Source of the DNA: JAABSX01 sp964480455
Lineage (GTDB): Bacteria > Bacteroidota > Bacteroidia > Cytophagales > Microscillaceae
Assembly (NCBI GenBank): GCA_964480455.1
Contig: CAYZQI010000002.1
Span: 19,201 to 83,200 of the forward strand
DNA length: 64,000 bases
Direction of reading: 5' to 3'
Position 1 is the first letter of the stretch. The number at the start of each line of letters is the position of its first letter. The notes under the pieces were generated by a model. The model made no database searches and was not told the DNA's origin. It saw only the letters and a list, made by a program, of their open reading frames with translations. The position numbers and the translations under genes are program-made. This document shows, piece after piece, positions 27,080 to 34,375 of this stretch.

Positions 27080-27732
27080 TGTCAAACACTGAAATTATCC
27101 AAAATCTACTTGAGCGACCCGATGCCTATTTGATTTGGCAGGAGGTAGCGGCTTGTCTTTCCGAAGAACAGCAGCAACGCAAGGAGTTTTATGAAAAAAT
27201 CTCAGAACAACAAAAAGCTGAATTTATCAATGGGCAAATCATTTTTCAATCTCCTGTTATGAAGCGACACAATGCCGCTTCTCTTGCACTTGCCCAATTG
27301 GTGAGCGTCTATGTTAATAAGCACCAAGCAGGCTTTGTAGGAATTGAAAAAATCTTGATTTCGCTTACACGCAATGATTATGAACCTGATATCTGCTTTT
27401 TCAGAAAAGAAAAAGCCGCTCATTTTAAAGAAGATCAAATGCGATTTCCTGCACCCGATTGGATAGTAGAAGTACTTTCTAAGAGCACTACTGAAATAGA
27501 CAGAGGCATTAAGTACAATGATTATGAAGCACACCAAGTAGAAGAATACTGGATAATAGACCCCGAAACTCAGGTGCTTGAGCAATACTTACTGGAGGAT
27601 AAAAAATACCAACTCAAGCTCAAAGCTAAAGAAGGTACTGTAAGCAGCCAAGCACTGAAAGGGTTTAACATTCCGATACAGGCTATTTTTGATACAACAC
27701 TCAACTTAAATACTTTGCAACAATTACTCTAA
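27079..27732 (+). CDS. Uma2 family (DUF820) putative endonuclease
   Basis: 217 residues. The core has the Uma2 restriction-endonuclease-like fold: KAEFINGQIIFQSPV near residue 48, YEPDICFF near residue 97 with the metal-binding Asp, then PDWIVEVLSKST with the Glu of the ExS/ExK position, and KYNDYEAHQVEEYWIIDPE. Uma2 proteins are abundant in cyanobacteria and some Bacteroidota; most have no demonstrated substrate. Overlaps the preceding SnoaL-like gene by one base. A GC-rich repeat-like stretch (27741-27795) follows. Confidence 0.88.
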   Translation: MSNTEIIQNLLERPDAYLIWQEVAACLSEEQQQRKEFYEKISEQQKAEFINGQIIFQSPVMKRHNAASLALAQLVSVYVNKHQAGFVGIEKILISLTRNDYEPDICFFRKEKAAHFKEDQMRFPAPDWIVEVLSKSTTEIDRGIKYNDYEAHQVEEYWIIDPETQVLEQYLLEDKKYQLKLKAKEGTVSSQALKGFNIPIQAIFDTTLNLNTLQQLL

Positions 27733-27831
27733 GAGGTGGCTTCTTGAATCCTCCGAAGGGGGACTTTAAAACTTTCCCCTTGGGGGCTGTGGGGCAAAAC
27801 TAGCGTTAGAACTCCAAAAATTCATAATTCA

Positions 27832-27908
27832 CTAAGGAACGATGGTTAAATAAATTAACCTTTTGTTATTTGTAAATTGTGGATAGCCAGACACTTTCTT
27901 AAATCAAC
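27832..27908 (+). repeat. Dispersed ~77-bp repeat, copy 1
   Basis: GATGGTTAAATAAATTAACC, then TTTGTAAATTGTGGATAG, then ACACTTTCTTAAAT. The same order and spacing recur at 39653-39729, about four in five bases identical by eye. It lies just upstream of glgB. Confidence 0.6.
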
Positions 27909-27945
27909 AATCACATAAAAATTCGCCAATAATAAAAAACAAACA

Positions 27946-29862
27946 ATGGAAACACAAGAAAAAATTTTACCCTTTTCGCTACTCACAGATTTTGACATTC
28001 ACCTTTTTAGGGCAGGAAAGCATTTTAAATTGTATGAAAAACTAGGCTCACACCTCGTAACGTACGAAGGCATAGACGGAACTTACTTTGCCGTGTGGGC
28101 ACCCAATGCGGCCAAAGTATCGGTTATAGGCGATTTTAATGGCTGGGACGATACCCAACACCCGCTTTTTATACGCTGGGATGGCTCGGGCATCTGGGAA
28201 GGCTTTATACCTCATATTGGCAAAGGCACAATTTACAAGTATAAAATTCACTCACACAACCACGGTCAGGTACTCGAAAAAGGCGACCCTTTTGCGCTAC
28301 TTTGGGAAGTGCCCCCCAAAACTGCCTCCGTAGTCTGGGAAAATAGCTATGCTTGGAAAGACAAAAAATGGATGGATAAACGGGCGCAGCACAACTCCCT
28401 TAACAGCCCTTACTCCGTCTATGAGGTACATCTTGGCTCTTGGAAGCGCAACCCCGAGAATGGATTTTCGCTCAGCTATGCCGAACTAGCCGATGACCTC
28501 GTGGATTATATCAGTGAATTGGGCTTTACGCATGTAGAGTTTTTGCCCGTCATGGAGCACCCCTTCTTTGGTTCATGGGGCTATCAGGTTACGGGTTATT
28601 TTGCACCTTCTTCACGCTATGGTACGCCTCAAGATTTTATGGCATTGATAGACCGCTTTCACCAAAAAGGCATTGGAGTTATCTTGGATTGGGTGCCTTC
28701 GCACTTTCCCAATGATTCGCACGGATTAATTAATTTTGATGGCACTGCCCTCTACGAACATGCCGACCCACGCAAAGGCTATCACCCTGACTGGAGTAGC
28801 TATATTTTTAACTACGGACGCAACGAGGTGCGGGCTTTTCTCATCAGTAATGCCCTCTTTTGGTTAGAATTTTTCCACGCTGATGGCCTACGGGTAGATG
28901 CTGTGGCTTCTATGCTTTACTTGGATTATTCACGAAAAGCAGATGAATGGATACCCAATGTATATGGTGGGCGTGAAAACCTCGAGGCGATTTCGCTCTT
29001 ACAAGAACTTAATGCTGCCACTTACGAAAACTCCCCTGGTATTCAGATGATTGCCGAAGAATCAACGGCTTGGCCTGGAGTCTCTCGCCCTACCTACACG
29101 GGCGGCTTGGGCTTTGGTATGAAATGGATGATGGGCTGGATGCACGATACCTTAGATTATTTTGAGAAAGACCCCATTTACCGTCAATACCATCAAAATC
29201 AGATTACATTTAGCCTAGCGTATGCCTTCAGCGAGAATTTTATGTTGCCGCTCTCTCATGATGAAGTAGTACACGGCAAAGGAGCTTTGATGGAGCGTAT
29301 GCCCGGCGATGAATGGCAGCGTTTTGCCAATATGCGTCTTTTATTGAGCTATATGTTTACACACCCCGGCACGAAACTGCTTTTTATGGGTGCAGAAATA
29401 GGGCAAACTACGGAGTGGAAACACGACCAAAGCTTGCTTTGGCACTTGCTCGATTTTGAGCCTCACCAAGGCATCAAAAAGCTGATGCAAGCCCTCAACA
29501 AGGTTTATAGAAAAGAAATCGCTTTGCATCAGCAATCTTTTGACCCCTCTGGCTTTGAGTGGATTGACCTCAGCGATGCCCAAAACTCAGTCTTGGTCTA
29601 TATCCGCAAAGGAAAAGCTCCCCAAGACCGCTTGCTGGTGATTGCCAACTTTACGCCCAACGTACACGAAAATTACCGTGTGGGCGTGTTTGAAGCTGCC
29701 GAATTTAAGGAGATTTTTAACAGTGATGAAAAAGTCTATTGGGGCAGTGGCGTAAAAAATAGTGGGAAAATAACAACCGAAGAAGTGTCCTCGCACGGCA
29801 GAAATCACTCTATCACCGTAAAACTTCCTCCACTAGGATTGATTATGCTGAAGGGGGATTAA
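27946..29862 (+). CDS. glgB: 1,4-alpha-glucan branching enzyme
   Basis: Makes alpha-1,6 branches in glycogen. 638 residues: an N-terminal CBM48 domain (VWAPNAAKVSVIGDFNGWD near residue 50), a GH13 barrel with VEFLPVMEHPFFGSWGYQ, nucleophile Asp318 in GLRVDAVASM, acid/base Glu371 in IAEEST and the HDEVVHGKG transition-state region, and a C-terminal all-beta domain. Length and motifs are complete. No other glycogen genes adjoin. A 28-bp palindrome sits 6 bases after the stop. Confidence 0.96.
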   Translation: METQEKILPFSLLTDFDIHLFRAGKHFKLYEKLGSHLVTYEGIDGTYFAVWAPNAAKVSVIGDFNGWDDTQHPLFIRWDGSGIWEGFIPHIGKGTIYKYKIHSHNHGQVLEKGDPFALLWEVPPKTASVVWENSYAWKDKKWMDKRAQHNSLNSPYSVYEVHLGSWKRNPENGFSLSYAELADDLVDYISELGFTHVEFLPVMEHPFFGSWGYQVTGYFAPSSRYGTPQDFMALIDRFHQKGIGVILDWVPSHFPNDSHGLINFDGTALYEHADPRKGYHPDWSSYIFNYGRNEVRAFLISNALFWLEFFHADGLRVDAVASMLYLDYSRKADEWIPNVYGGRENLEAISLLQELNAATYENSPGIQMIAEESTAWPGVSRPTYTGGLGFGMKWMMGWMHDTLDYFEKDPIYRQYHQNQITFSLAYAFSENFMLPLSHDEVVHGKGALMERMPGDEWQRFANMRLLLSYMFTHPGTKLLFMGAEIGQTTEWKHDQSLLWHLLDFEPHQGIKKLMQALNKVYRKEIALHQQSFDPSGFEWIDLSDAQNSVLVYIRKGKAPQDRLLVIANFTPNVHENYRVGVFEAAEFKEIFNSDEKVYWGSGVKNSGKITTEEVSSHGRNHSITVKLPPLGLIMLKGD

Positions 29863-29867
29863 GTTTT

Positions 29868-29895
29868 GTAGCCAAAGGGCATGCCCTTTGGCTAC
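29868..29895. repeat. 28-bp perfect palindrome after glgB
   Basis: GTAGCCAAAGGGCA followed by its exact reverse complement. It has the same framework as the palindrome at 15707 (GTAGAGAAAGGGCATG...), with covarying stem bases. No T run follows, so termination is doubtful; it looks like a REP-like element. Confidence 0.75.
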
Positions 29896-30484
29896 AGAGT
29901 CTCAAACAGACCAAAGTCTATTTTACAATATCAGAGAACAAAAATAATGAAGCGTTCTTGTAAAGGCTCACAATTCACAGCTCATACTCTACACTTTCCT
30001 CAGTAAAATGTCAGACTGTTTTAGAGATTAAGACGTTAGGCTAAAATCCACTGCCATTTATCACAAAAATTGTTATGAAACTCAATATTTTTATATTATG
30101 TTTAACTCAAATTTTTGATTCTTTGACAATTTTTGTGACTGTGTGCGATAAGATGAGCTAAATACTGTTTAGAACATAAATGCCAGTGGACTGGAAGTCC
30201 ACTGCTACAGATTTCCACAAAAACTGTCAGACAACTAAATTTTTTCTTTTGTGAAAGAAAGAGAAGTAGTAAGGGACTATCCAATAAGTAACGTACCCAT
30301 TCTTTACTAGGGATGGGGTCACTGTGAGCGACCTCATCCCTGATTAGCAAAAACTTTGAACTTGATTGGGAAATATTATTTCTTGTCTGTCTCTTTGCCC
30401 TTGGATTGATATACCTGAATGATTACATATTAATAAGCAATTTCTGGTACTGAAAGTAATGTTGAAGCAGTTTAGTAAGGTGTA
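29896..30484. other. Intergenic region with a 110-bp element
   Basis: About 590 bases between glgB and the YtxJ gene without a supported coding region. It contains copy C of the 110-bp element (30122-30231). The rest is AT-rich with no clear signal. Confidence 0.55.
30122..30231. repeat. 110-bp palindromic element, copy C
   Basis: Begins TTTGACAATTTTTGTG and ends CACAAAAACTGTCAGA. The central stem CAGTGGACT / AGTCCACTG is perfect. Compared with copy A, a C-G pair has become T-A on both arms together, a compensatory change that argues the hairpin is under selection or was maintained while mobile. Confidence 0.85.
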
Positions 30485-30880
30485 TTAGCCTTTTTGTATT
30501 ACTTCTTTCAACTCATCATACATAATTCCCATGTGTGAGTCATCATAAATTACATTGCCTTGGTTTATCACAAGTACTTGCGGCGATTGGTGGGGTACGC
30601 CAAATTCTTCTGCAACTTGATTGGACACATTGCGAAATTGAATTAAATCCAAAAGATAGGCCTTGACATTTTCCATCTCTTCTTGTTGCCAGGTGCGTTC
30701 TAATCGGTTGAGGGCAGAAAAACTGATAGAACAGCGAGTACTGTGCTTAAAAATCAGTACCTTTTGCGACTGCGAGTGATTTTTAATTTCTTCAAGCTGT
30801 GTTATGCTGTTCAGATTTTCCCAAGGAATACCTGCACTTTGTGTTGGATTTTGCCCTGATTTGAATAAATTTTTAAACAT
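30485..30880 (-). CDS. YtxJ-like bacillithiol-system thioredoxin-fold protein
   Basis: 131 residues from ATG 30880; the 12-codon upstream extension to 30916 is unlikely. Thioredoxin-like fold of the YtxJ/DUF2847 family: IFKHSTRCSISFSALNRLE holds the single active-site Cys, and HQSPQVLVINQGNVIYDDSH the cis-Pro strand. YtxJ is proposed to act as a monothiol bacilliredoxin that removes bacillithiol from proteins in Firmicutes and Bacteroidota. Head-to-head with the DinB-like gene, 81 bases apart. Confidence 0.85.
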   Translation of the reverse strand: MFKNLFKSGQNPTQSAGIPWENLNSITQLEEIKNHSQSQKVLIFKHSTRCSISFSALNRLERTWQQEEMENVKAYLLDLIQFRNVSNQVAEEFGVPHQSPQVLVINQGNVIYDDSHMGIMYDELKEVIQKG

Positions 30881-30961
30881 TTTTTTTCTTTCTATTTTTC
30901 TTTGTACTTTAAGCATTATTGCTCATAGCATAATCTAATTCATCATTAATTGGTTCAAAAT

Positions 30962-31414
30962 ATGGCACTCAACCCCAAACATTACCGTGTTATTTTGGAA
31001 AGAGAACTCAAAAAGCTTTATGAAGAAATAGCTGCTTACCCTAGCGAAGAGGCCTTGTGGAAAGTAACAGCAGGTATTCAAAATTCAGGCGGCAACCTTG
31101 CCCTGCACTTGATTGGTAACTTAAAAGGCTACTTTGGGTCGGCACTGGGCGATACAGGCTACTTGCGCGATAAAAACACAGAATTTTCGCAGCAAAACGT
31201 ACCAAAAGCCACTATCTTAGCAGAAATTGAAGGGCTGTATGCTCCCTTGAAAAAAATTATTGATGGCTTAACACCTAATATTATTGAAGGCGATTACCCT
31301 CAGGAAATAGAAGGAAAGACTTACCCTACAGCCTTGATTTTACATCACCTATTGGCACATTTTACCTATCATTTAGGACAGATAAATTATCATAGGCGTT
31401 TGTTAGTGTCATAA
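30962..31414 (+). CDS. DinB superfamily (DUF1572-like) protein
   Basis: 150 residues from ATG 30962, preferred to the upstream TTG. Four-helix bundle of the DinB/YfiT type. The conserved metal-site region is NLALHLIGNLKGYF near residue 40, and the C-terminal histidine cluster is HHLLAHFTYHLGQINYHRR. Members are metal-dependent, in some cases thiol transferases using bacillithiol or mycothiol. The neighbouring YtxJ gene makes a link to bacillithiol metabolism attractive, though unproven. Confidence 0.82.
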   Translation: MALNPKHYRVILERELKKLYEEIAAYPSEEALWKVTAGIQNSGGNLALHLIGNLKGYFGSALGDTGYLRDKNTEFSQQNVPKATILAEIEGLYAPLKKIIDGLTPNIIEGDYPQEIEGKTYPTALILHHLLAHFTYHLGQINYHRRLLVS

Positions 31415-31571
31415 AGTAATCATTGTTTGTTGCCTAGAGAGGTTTATTTCTGCTCCCGCTATTTTAGCAAAGCAAAAAAATGACTGTTGGTAGTTTTGTT
31501 TTCAAGATTTTGGTCTTATAACAATTTTTATGGTTATGCTTAATTGCGCTAGGGCGAACATTATTGGTTCT

Positions 31572-31629
31572 CTGACAATTTTTGTGATGGTGTTTTGTAA
31601 GATAGTCTGGATACTGTTCAAAATATAAG
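31572..31629. repeat. 110-bp element, left half only (copy D)
   Basis: TCTGACAATTTTTGTGATGG through GATACTGTTCAAAATATAAG matches the left 58 bases of the full copies; the central hairpin and right terminus are missing. The break lies four bases before the ~94-bp inverted repeat arm. Confidence 0.75.
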
Positions 31630-31633
31630 TAGA

Positions 31634-31727
31634 GAGTAAAAAATAACTTTTACATTTTTATTGCCTAAGTTATTGATAATGAATGTATTAAAAGCTCAGA
31701 TTTCACAACTTATAACTCACATCTTAC
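31634..31727 (+). repeat. ~94-bp inverted repeat, left arm
   Basis: AGAGTAAAAAATAACTTTTA onward to CACAACTTATAACTCACATC matches, almost base for base, the reverse complement of 33343-33437. The two arms flank the Nudix and ExbD genes. Confidence 0.85.
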
Positions 31728-31859
31728 TAAATGCGGGGTCGTGTAAAAAGTATTTATAGCAAAATTTTGTATAGTTATTAGAAAAAGTAATTTGCAGAAG
31801 CCTGCGTAATTCTCACTCAAAATAATATTTGGCACTATTTGACTTTTTAAACAATCCCA

Positions 31860-31938
31860 CTATGGAGTGAAAGAGTTTTCAAAGCATACACACTTAACTG
31901 TTGGACTACCAATAACTGACAATTGAAAATTAATCATT
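31860..31938 (+). repeat. Dispersed repeat, full copy
   Basis: TTTTCAAAGCATACACACTT, then AACTGTTGGACTACCAATAA, then CTGACAATTG. An inverted copy is at 44236-44292, and partial copies are at 44396-44430 and 57520-57554. Confidence 0.6.
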
Positions 31939-31944
31939 ACTAAA

Positions 31945-32469
31945 TCATTTAAATTTCAGTGTCTTGTCAATATTATCTAAGATATTTTGCTTTCTAAGCC
32001 AGTCTCTTACAGCATCGCCCGTGCCGTAGGGCCAAGGAATAAGCTTATTTTTGGGTATTTTTTTGACGGCTGCTATTTCATCATTGAGTAGTACCTCACC
32101 TGTAGCGGTTACGTGGTAAGCCAAAATCACCTCATTACGCATCAGAAAAGGGTACACTCCTACCAAACTTTGTACTTGTGCATCAAGTCCTGTTTCTTCT
32201 TTCACTTCACGTATGATGCCTTCTTCTGGAGTTTCGTCTTTTTCTAAAAAACCTGTAACAAGCGCAAACCACTCAGGAGGCCATCGGGCATTGCGGGCTA
32301 GAAGTACCTCCCCTTCGTACTCTACAATAGCTGCTACCACAGGCTTAGGATTATCGTAGTGTATATAGTGGCGAGGGTTCACTGAGCAGGAAAGTCGCTC
32401 TTCTTTACTGATAATCTGAAAGATAAGAGGCGCAGCACATATAGGGCAATAATTAAAAACTTGACTCAT
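31945..32469 (-). CDS. Nudix hydrolase with N-terminal zinc ribbon
   Basis: 174 residues. Zinc-ribbon cysteines CPIC near residue 8 and one more in LSCSVNPRHYIHYDNPKPVV, then a complete Nudix box near residues 91-113: GFLEKDETPEEG followed by REVKEETGL. The layout is that of NudC-like NADH/NAD-capped RNA pyrophosphatases lacking the extra N-terminal domain, but the NudC specificity motif SQPWPFPxS is not seen, so the substrate is uncertain. Divergent from the exbD-like gene. Confidence 0.87.
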   Translation of the reverse strand: MSQVFNYCPICAAPLIFQIISKEERLSCSVNPRHYIHYDNPKPVVAAIVEYEGEVLLARNARWPPEWFALVTGFLEKDETPEEGIIREVKEETGLDAQVQSLVGVYPFLMRNEVILAYHVTATGEVLLNDEIAAVKKIPKNKLIPWPYGTGDAVRDWLRKQNILDNIDKTLKFK

Positions 32470-32672
32470 AAAGTTGATTCATTTGATATTCATTCAGTAA
32501 AGATAAACACTGTAAAGCAAAATAGCAATCTATCACAAGATTATACAAAATTTTAGCACAATGCTATAATTAACCAGCTACTCGAGTAACTAAAAAATAA
32601 CTAATAGTTTAGTTGCTTATTAACTAATTATTTAGTTTATTTGAGCAGTTTTAACTTAAACCCTCGATAATT

Positions 32673-33221
32673 ATGTTACGAACCTCAAAAAAAACTACTC
32701 AAACGGTAAATGCTGGCTCTATGGCAGACATTGCTTTTTTATTACTTGTCTTTTTTTTAGTAACCACTACACTCTCACAAGACAAAGGCATTGGTGTTTT
32801 ACTACCGCCCAATGAGCAGGAAGCGCGTCCCTTGCACGCACATAATGTGTGTAAAGTGCTAGTGAATGCTCAAAACGAGCTGCTAGTAGATGATGAACGC
32901 ATTGCACTCAGCCAACTGAGAAATAAGCTCAAAGATTTTATCAACAACCAGGGCAAAGACCCACAGCAATCTGTCAGCCCACAAGAAGCAGTGGTAGCAT
33001 TGCGTACTAATAGAGGGACACATTATCAGACCTACCTCAGGGTACTAGATGAAACCAAAGCAGCCTTTCACGAATTGCGTGCTGAGGCACTAGGCATTGA
33101 CTTAGATGAATACCTTGCCTTTGATGCAAGCAAAGCAAGCAAAACTGAGATTGTACGCTTTGAAGAAGTCAAAAAACAAATTCCTTTGCGTATTTCAGAA
33201 AGCAGCTACAAGCCAATCTAG
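32673..33221 (+). CDS. ExbD/TolR family protein
   Basis: 182 residues. One membrane span near 17-38 with the critical Asp in GSMADIAFLLLVFFLVTTTL, the proton-path residue of ExbD/TolR. The periplasmic domain begins with GIGVLLPPNEQEA and continues to the end. It normally works with ExbB/TolQ and TonB/TolA to convert proton flow to motion at the outer membrane. No exbB or tonB gene is adjacent: an orphan that probably joins a complex encoded elsewhere. In many Bacteroidota two ExbD paralogues sit side by side. Confidence 0.9.
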   Translation: MLRTSKKTTQTVNAGSMADIAFLLLVFFLVTTTLSQDKGIGVLLPPNEQEARPLHAHNVCKVLVNAQNELLVDDERIALSQLRNKLKDFINNQGKDPQQSVSPQEAVVALRTNRGTHYQTYLRVLDETKAAFHELRAEALGIDLDEYLAFDASKASKTEIVRFEEVKKQIPLRISESSYKPI

Positions 33222-33601
33222 AGATAGCTTGCCATCAATACACCTCTCTACCTAAGTGTTATCTAAAAGCACAAAAGGCACTTGCGTATTGTGGTGGCAA
33301 GATAGCACAGAAAATAAAGTTGATATTTAAGGAAAGCACTTGGTAAGATGTGAGTTATAAGTTGTGAAATCTGAGCTTTTAATACATTCATTATCAATAA
33401 CTTAGGCAATAAAAATGTAAAAGTTATTTTTTACTCTTTACTTGTAATGGGCGAGAATTGAATTAAATCTGCTAAAAATTAGCATAACTATTAAATTTTT
33501 GCTAAATTTAAACAAAATTTAGAAAATGTAAGTGTATGTAGTACATACACTTTGCACCACCTAAATTAATTCAATGTTATATTAATAAAAACCAAAACTT
33601 T
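33222..33601. other. Intergenic region with inverted-repeat arm
   Basis: 380 bases without a gene. It contains the right arm of the ~94-bp inverted repeat (33343-33437), then an AT-rich stretch before the FKBP gene. Confidence 0.55.
33343..33437 (-). repeat. ~94-bp inverted repeat, right arm
   Basis: GTAAGATGTGAGTTATAAGT through AAGTTATTTTTTACTCT, the reverse complement of the left arm at 31634-31727. The central spacer is about 1.6 kb. Confidence 0.85.
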
Positions 33602-34069
33602 ATGTTACAAGCAAAAAACGGAGATGTTGTAAAGGTTCATTATACAGGCAAACACACCAACGGAAGTGTGTTTGATACATCTCTTGAGCGTGAGCCACTA
33701 CAATTCGAACTAGGAAAGGGCATGATGATTCAAGGATTTGAGGAGGCTATTCTAGGTATGAAAATAGGTGAAGAGAAGACCATAAATCTTAGCCCTACTC
33801 AGGCGTATGGGCAAGTAAACCCTGATATGTTTTTTACAATTGAGCGCGCAAGTATTCCTGCTGAGATAGATCTTAAGGAAGGCATACAGCTCCAAGCACA
33901 CACCGAACAGGGGCAACCCATACAAGTAGTAGTAAGAGAAATCAAAGCAGATAGTGTAGTGCTAGATGCCAACCACCCACTTGCTGGGCAGGAATTAGTC
34001 TTTGACTTACAGCTCATCGAAATCACTGAGGGAGGAGAAGCAGAAAAGAAACCACTTTTATTTGATTAA
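33602..34069 (+). CDS. FKBP-type peptidyl-prolyl isomerase (SlyD-like)
   Basis: 155 residues, cytoplasmic. FKBP start NGDVVKVHYTGKHTNGSVFD and the loop GKGMMIQGFEEAILGMKIGE are clear. The inserted IF chaperone domain typical of SlyD covers about residues 70-125 (SPTQAYGQVNPDMFFTIE...). The C-terminus is short and lacks the His-rich metal tail of enterobacterial SlyD. Assists folding and proline isomerisation. Monocistronic. Confidence 0.92.
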   Translation: MLQAKNGDVVKVHYTGKHTNGSVFDTSLEREPLQFELGKGMMIQGFEEAILGMKIGEEKTINLSPTQAYGQVNPDMFFTIERASIPAEIDLKEGIQLQAHTEQGQPIQVVVREIKADSVVLDANHPLAGQELVFDLQLIEITEGGEAEKKPLLFD

Positions 34070-34375
34070 GCAAATACGCTTTAACCAAAAAGCACAAAAA
34101 TAGGCATCTCTTGCACTGTTTTTGTGCATTTTTAATACTTTGTATTCATCATCTTTACACTTAATAATATGTAAACGACTATTTTTTTAACTTTTTAGTG
34201 GGTATTTAGAAGAAAAATAATTGAAAAAAATAAATAAAGCCCAGCGTAACCAGCGACTGAATTAGGGCTAATAGCGTTACAACATTATTTTTAAAAGCAA
34301 AGAACTTTTTTTTTATTTGATGGTTTTATATCTGTCAAACAAACTAATAGCAAAACTATTATATATATTTGCAAT
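34070..34375. other. Intergenic region upstream of exporter genes
   Basis: 306 bases, AT-rich, no gene. Contains a TAnnTTTG match (34364-34371) immediately before the exporter start codon; no repeat family recognised. Confidence 0.5.
34364..34371 (+). promoter_or_regulatory. Candidate -7 box just before the exporter ATPase gene
   Basis: TATATTTG matches TAnnTTTG and ends four bases before ATG 34376. If used, the transcript would start at or near the ATG. No clear -33 element. Confidence 0.25.

Larger units (their letters stand above)
31415..31944. other. Repeat-rich intergenic region
   Basis: 530 bases without a gene. It holds the left half of the 110-bp element (31572-31629), the first arm of a ~94-bp inverted repeat (31634-31727) and one copy of another dispersed repeat (31860-31938). 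Confidence 0.6.

Noticed and set aside
31415..31944. Possible insertion sequence because inverted repeats are present
   Set aside because: No transposase frame lies between or near the arms; the interval codes for Nudix and ExbD proteins.
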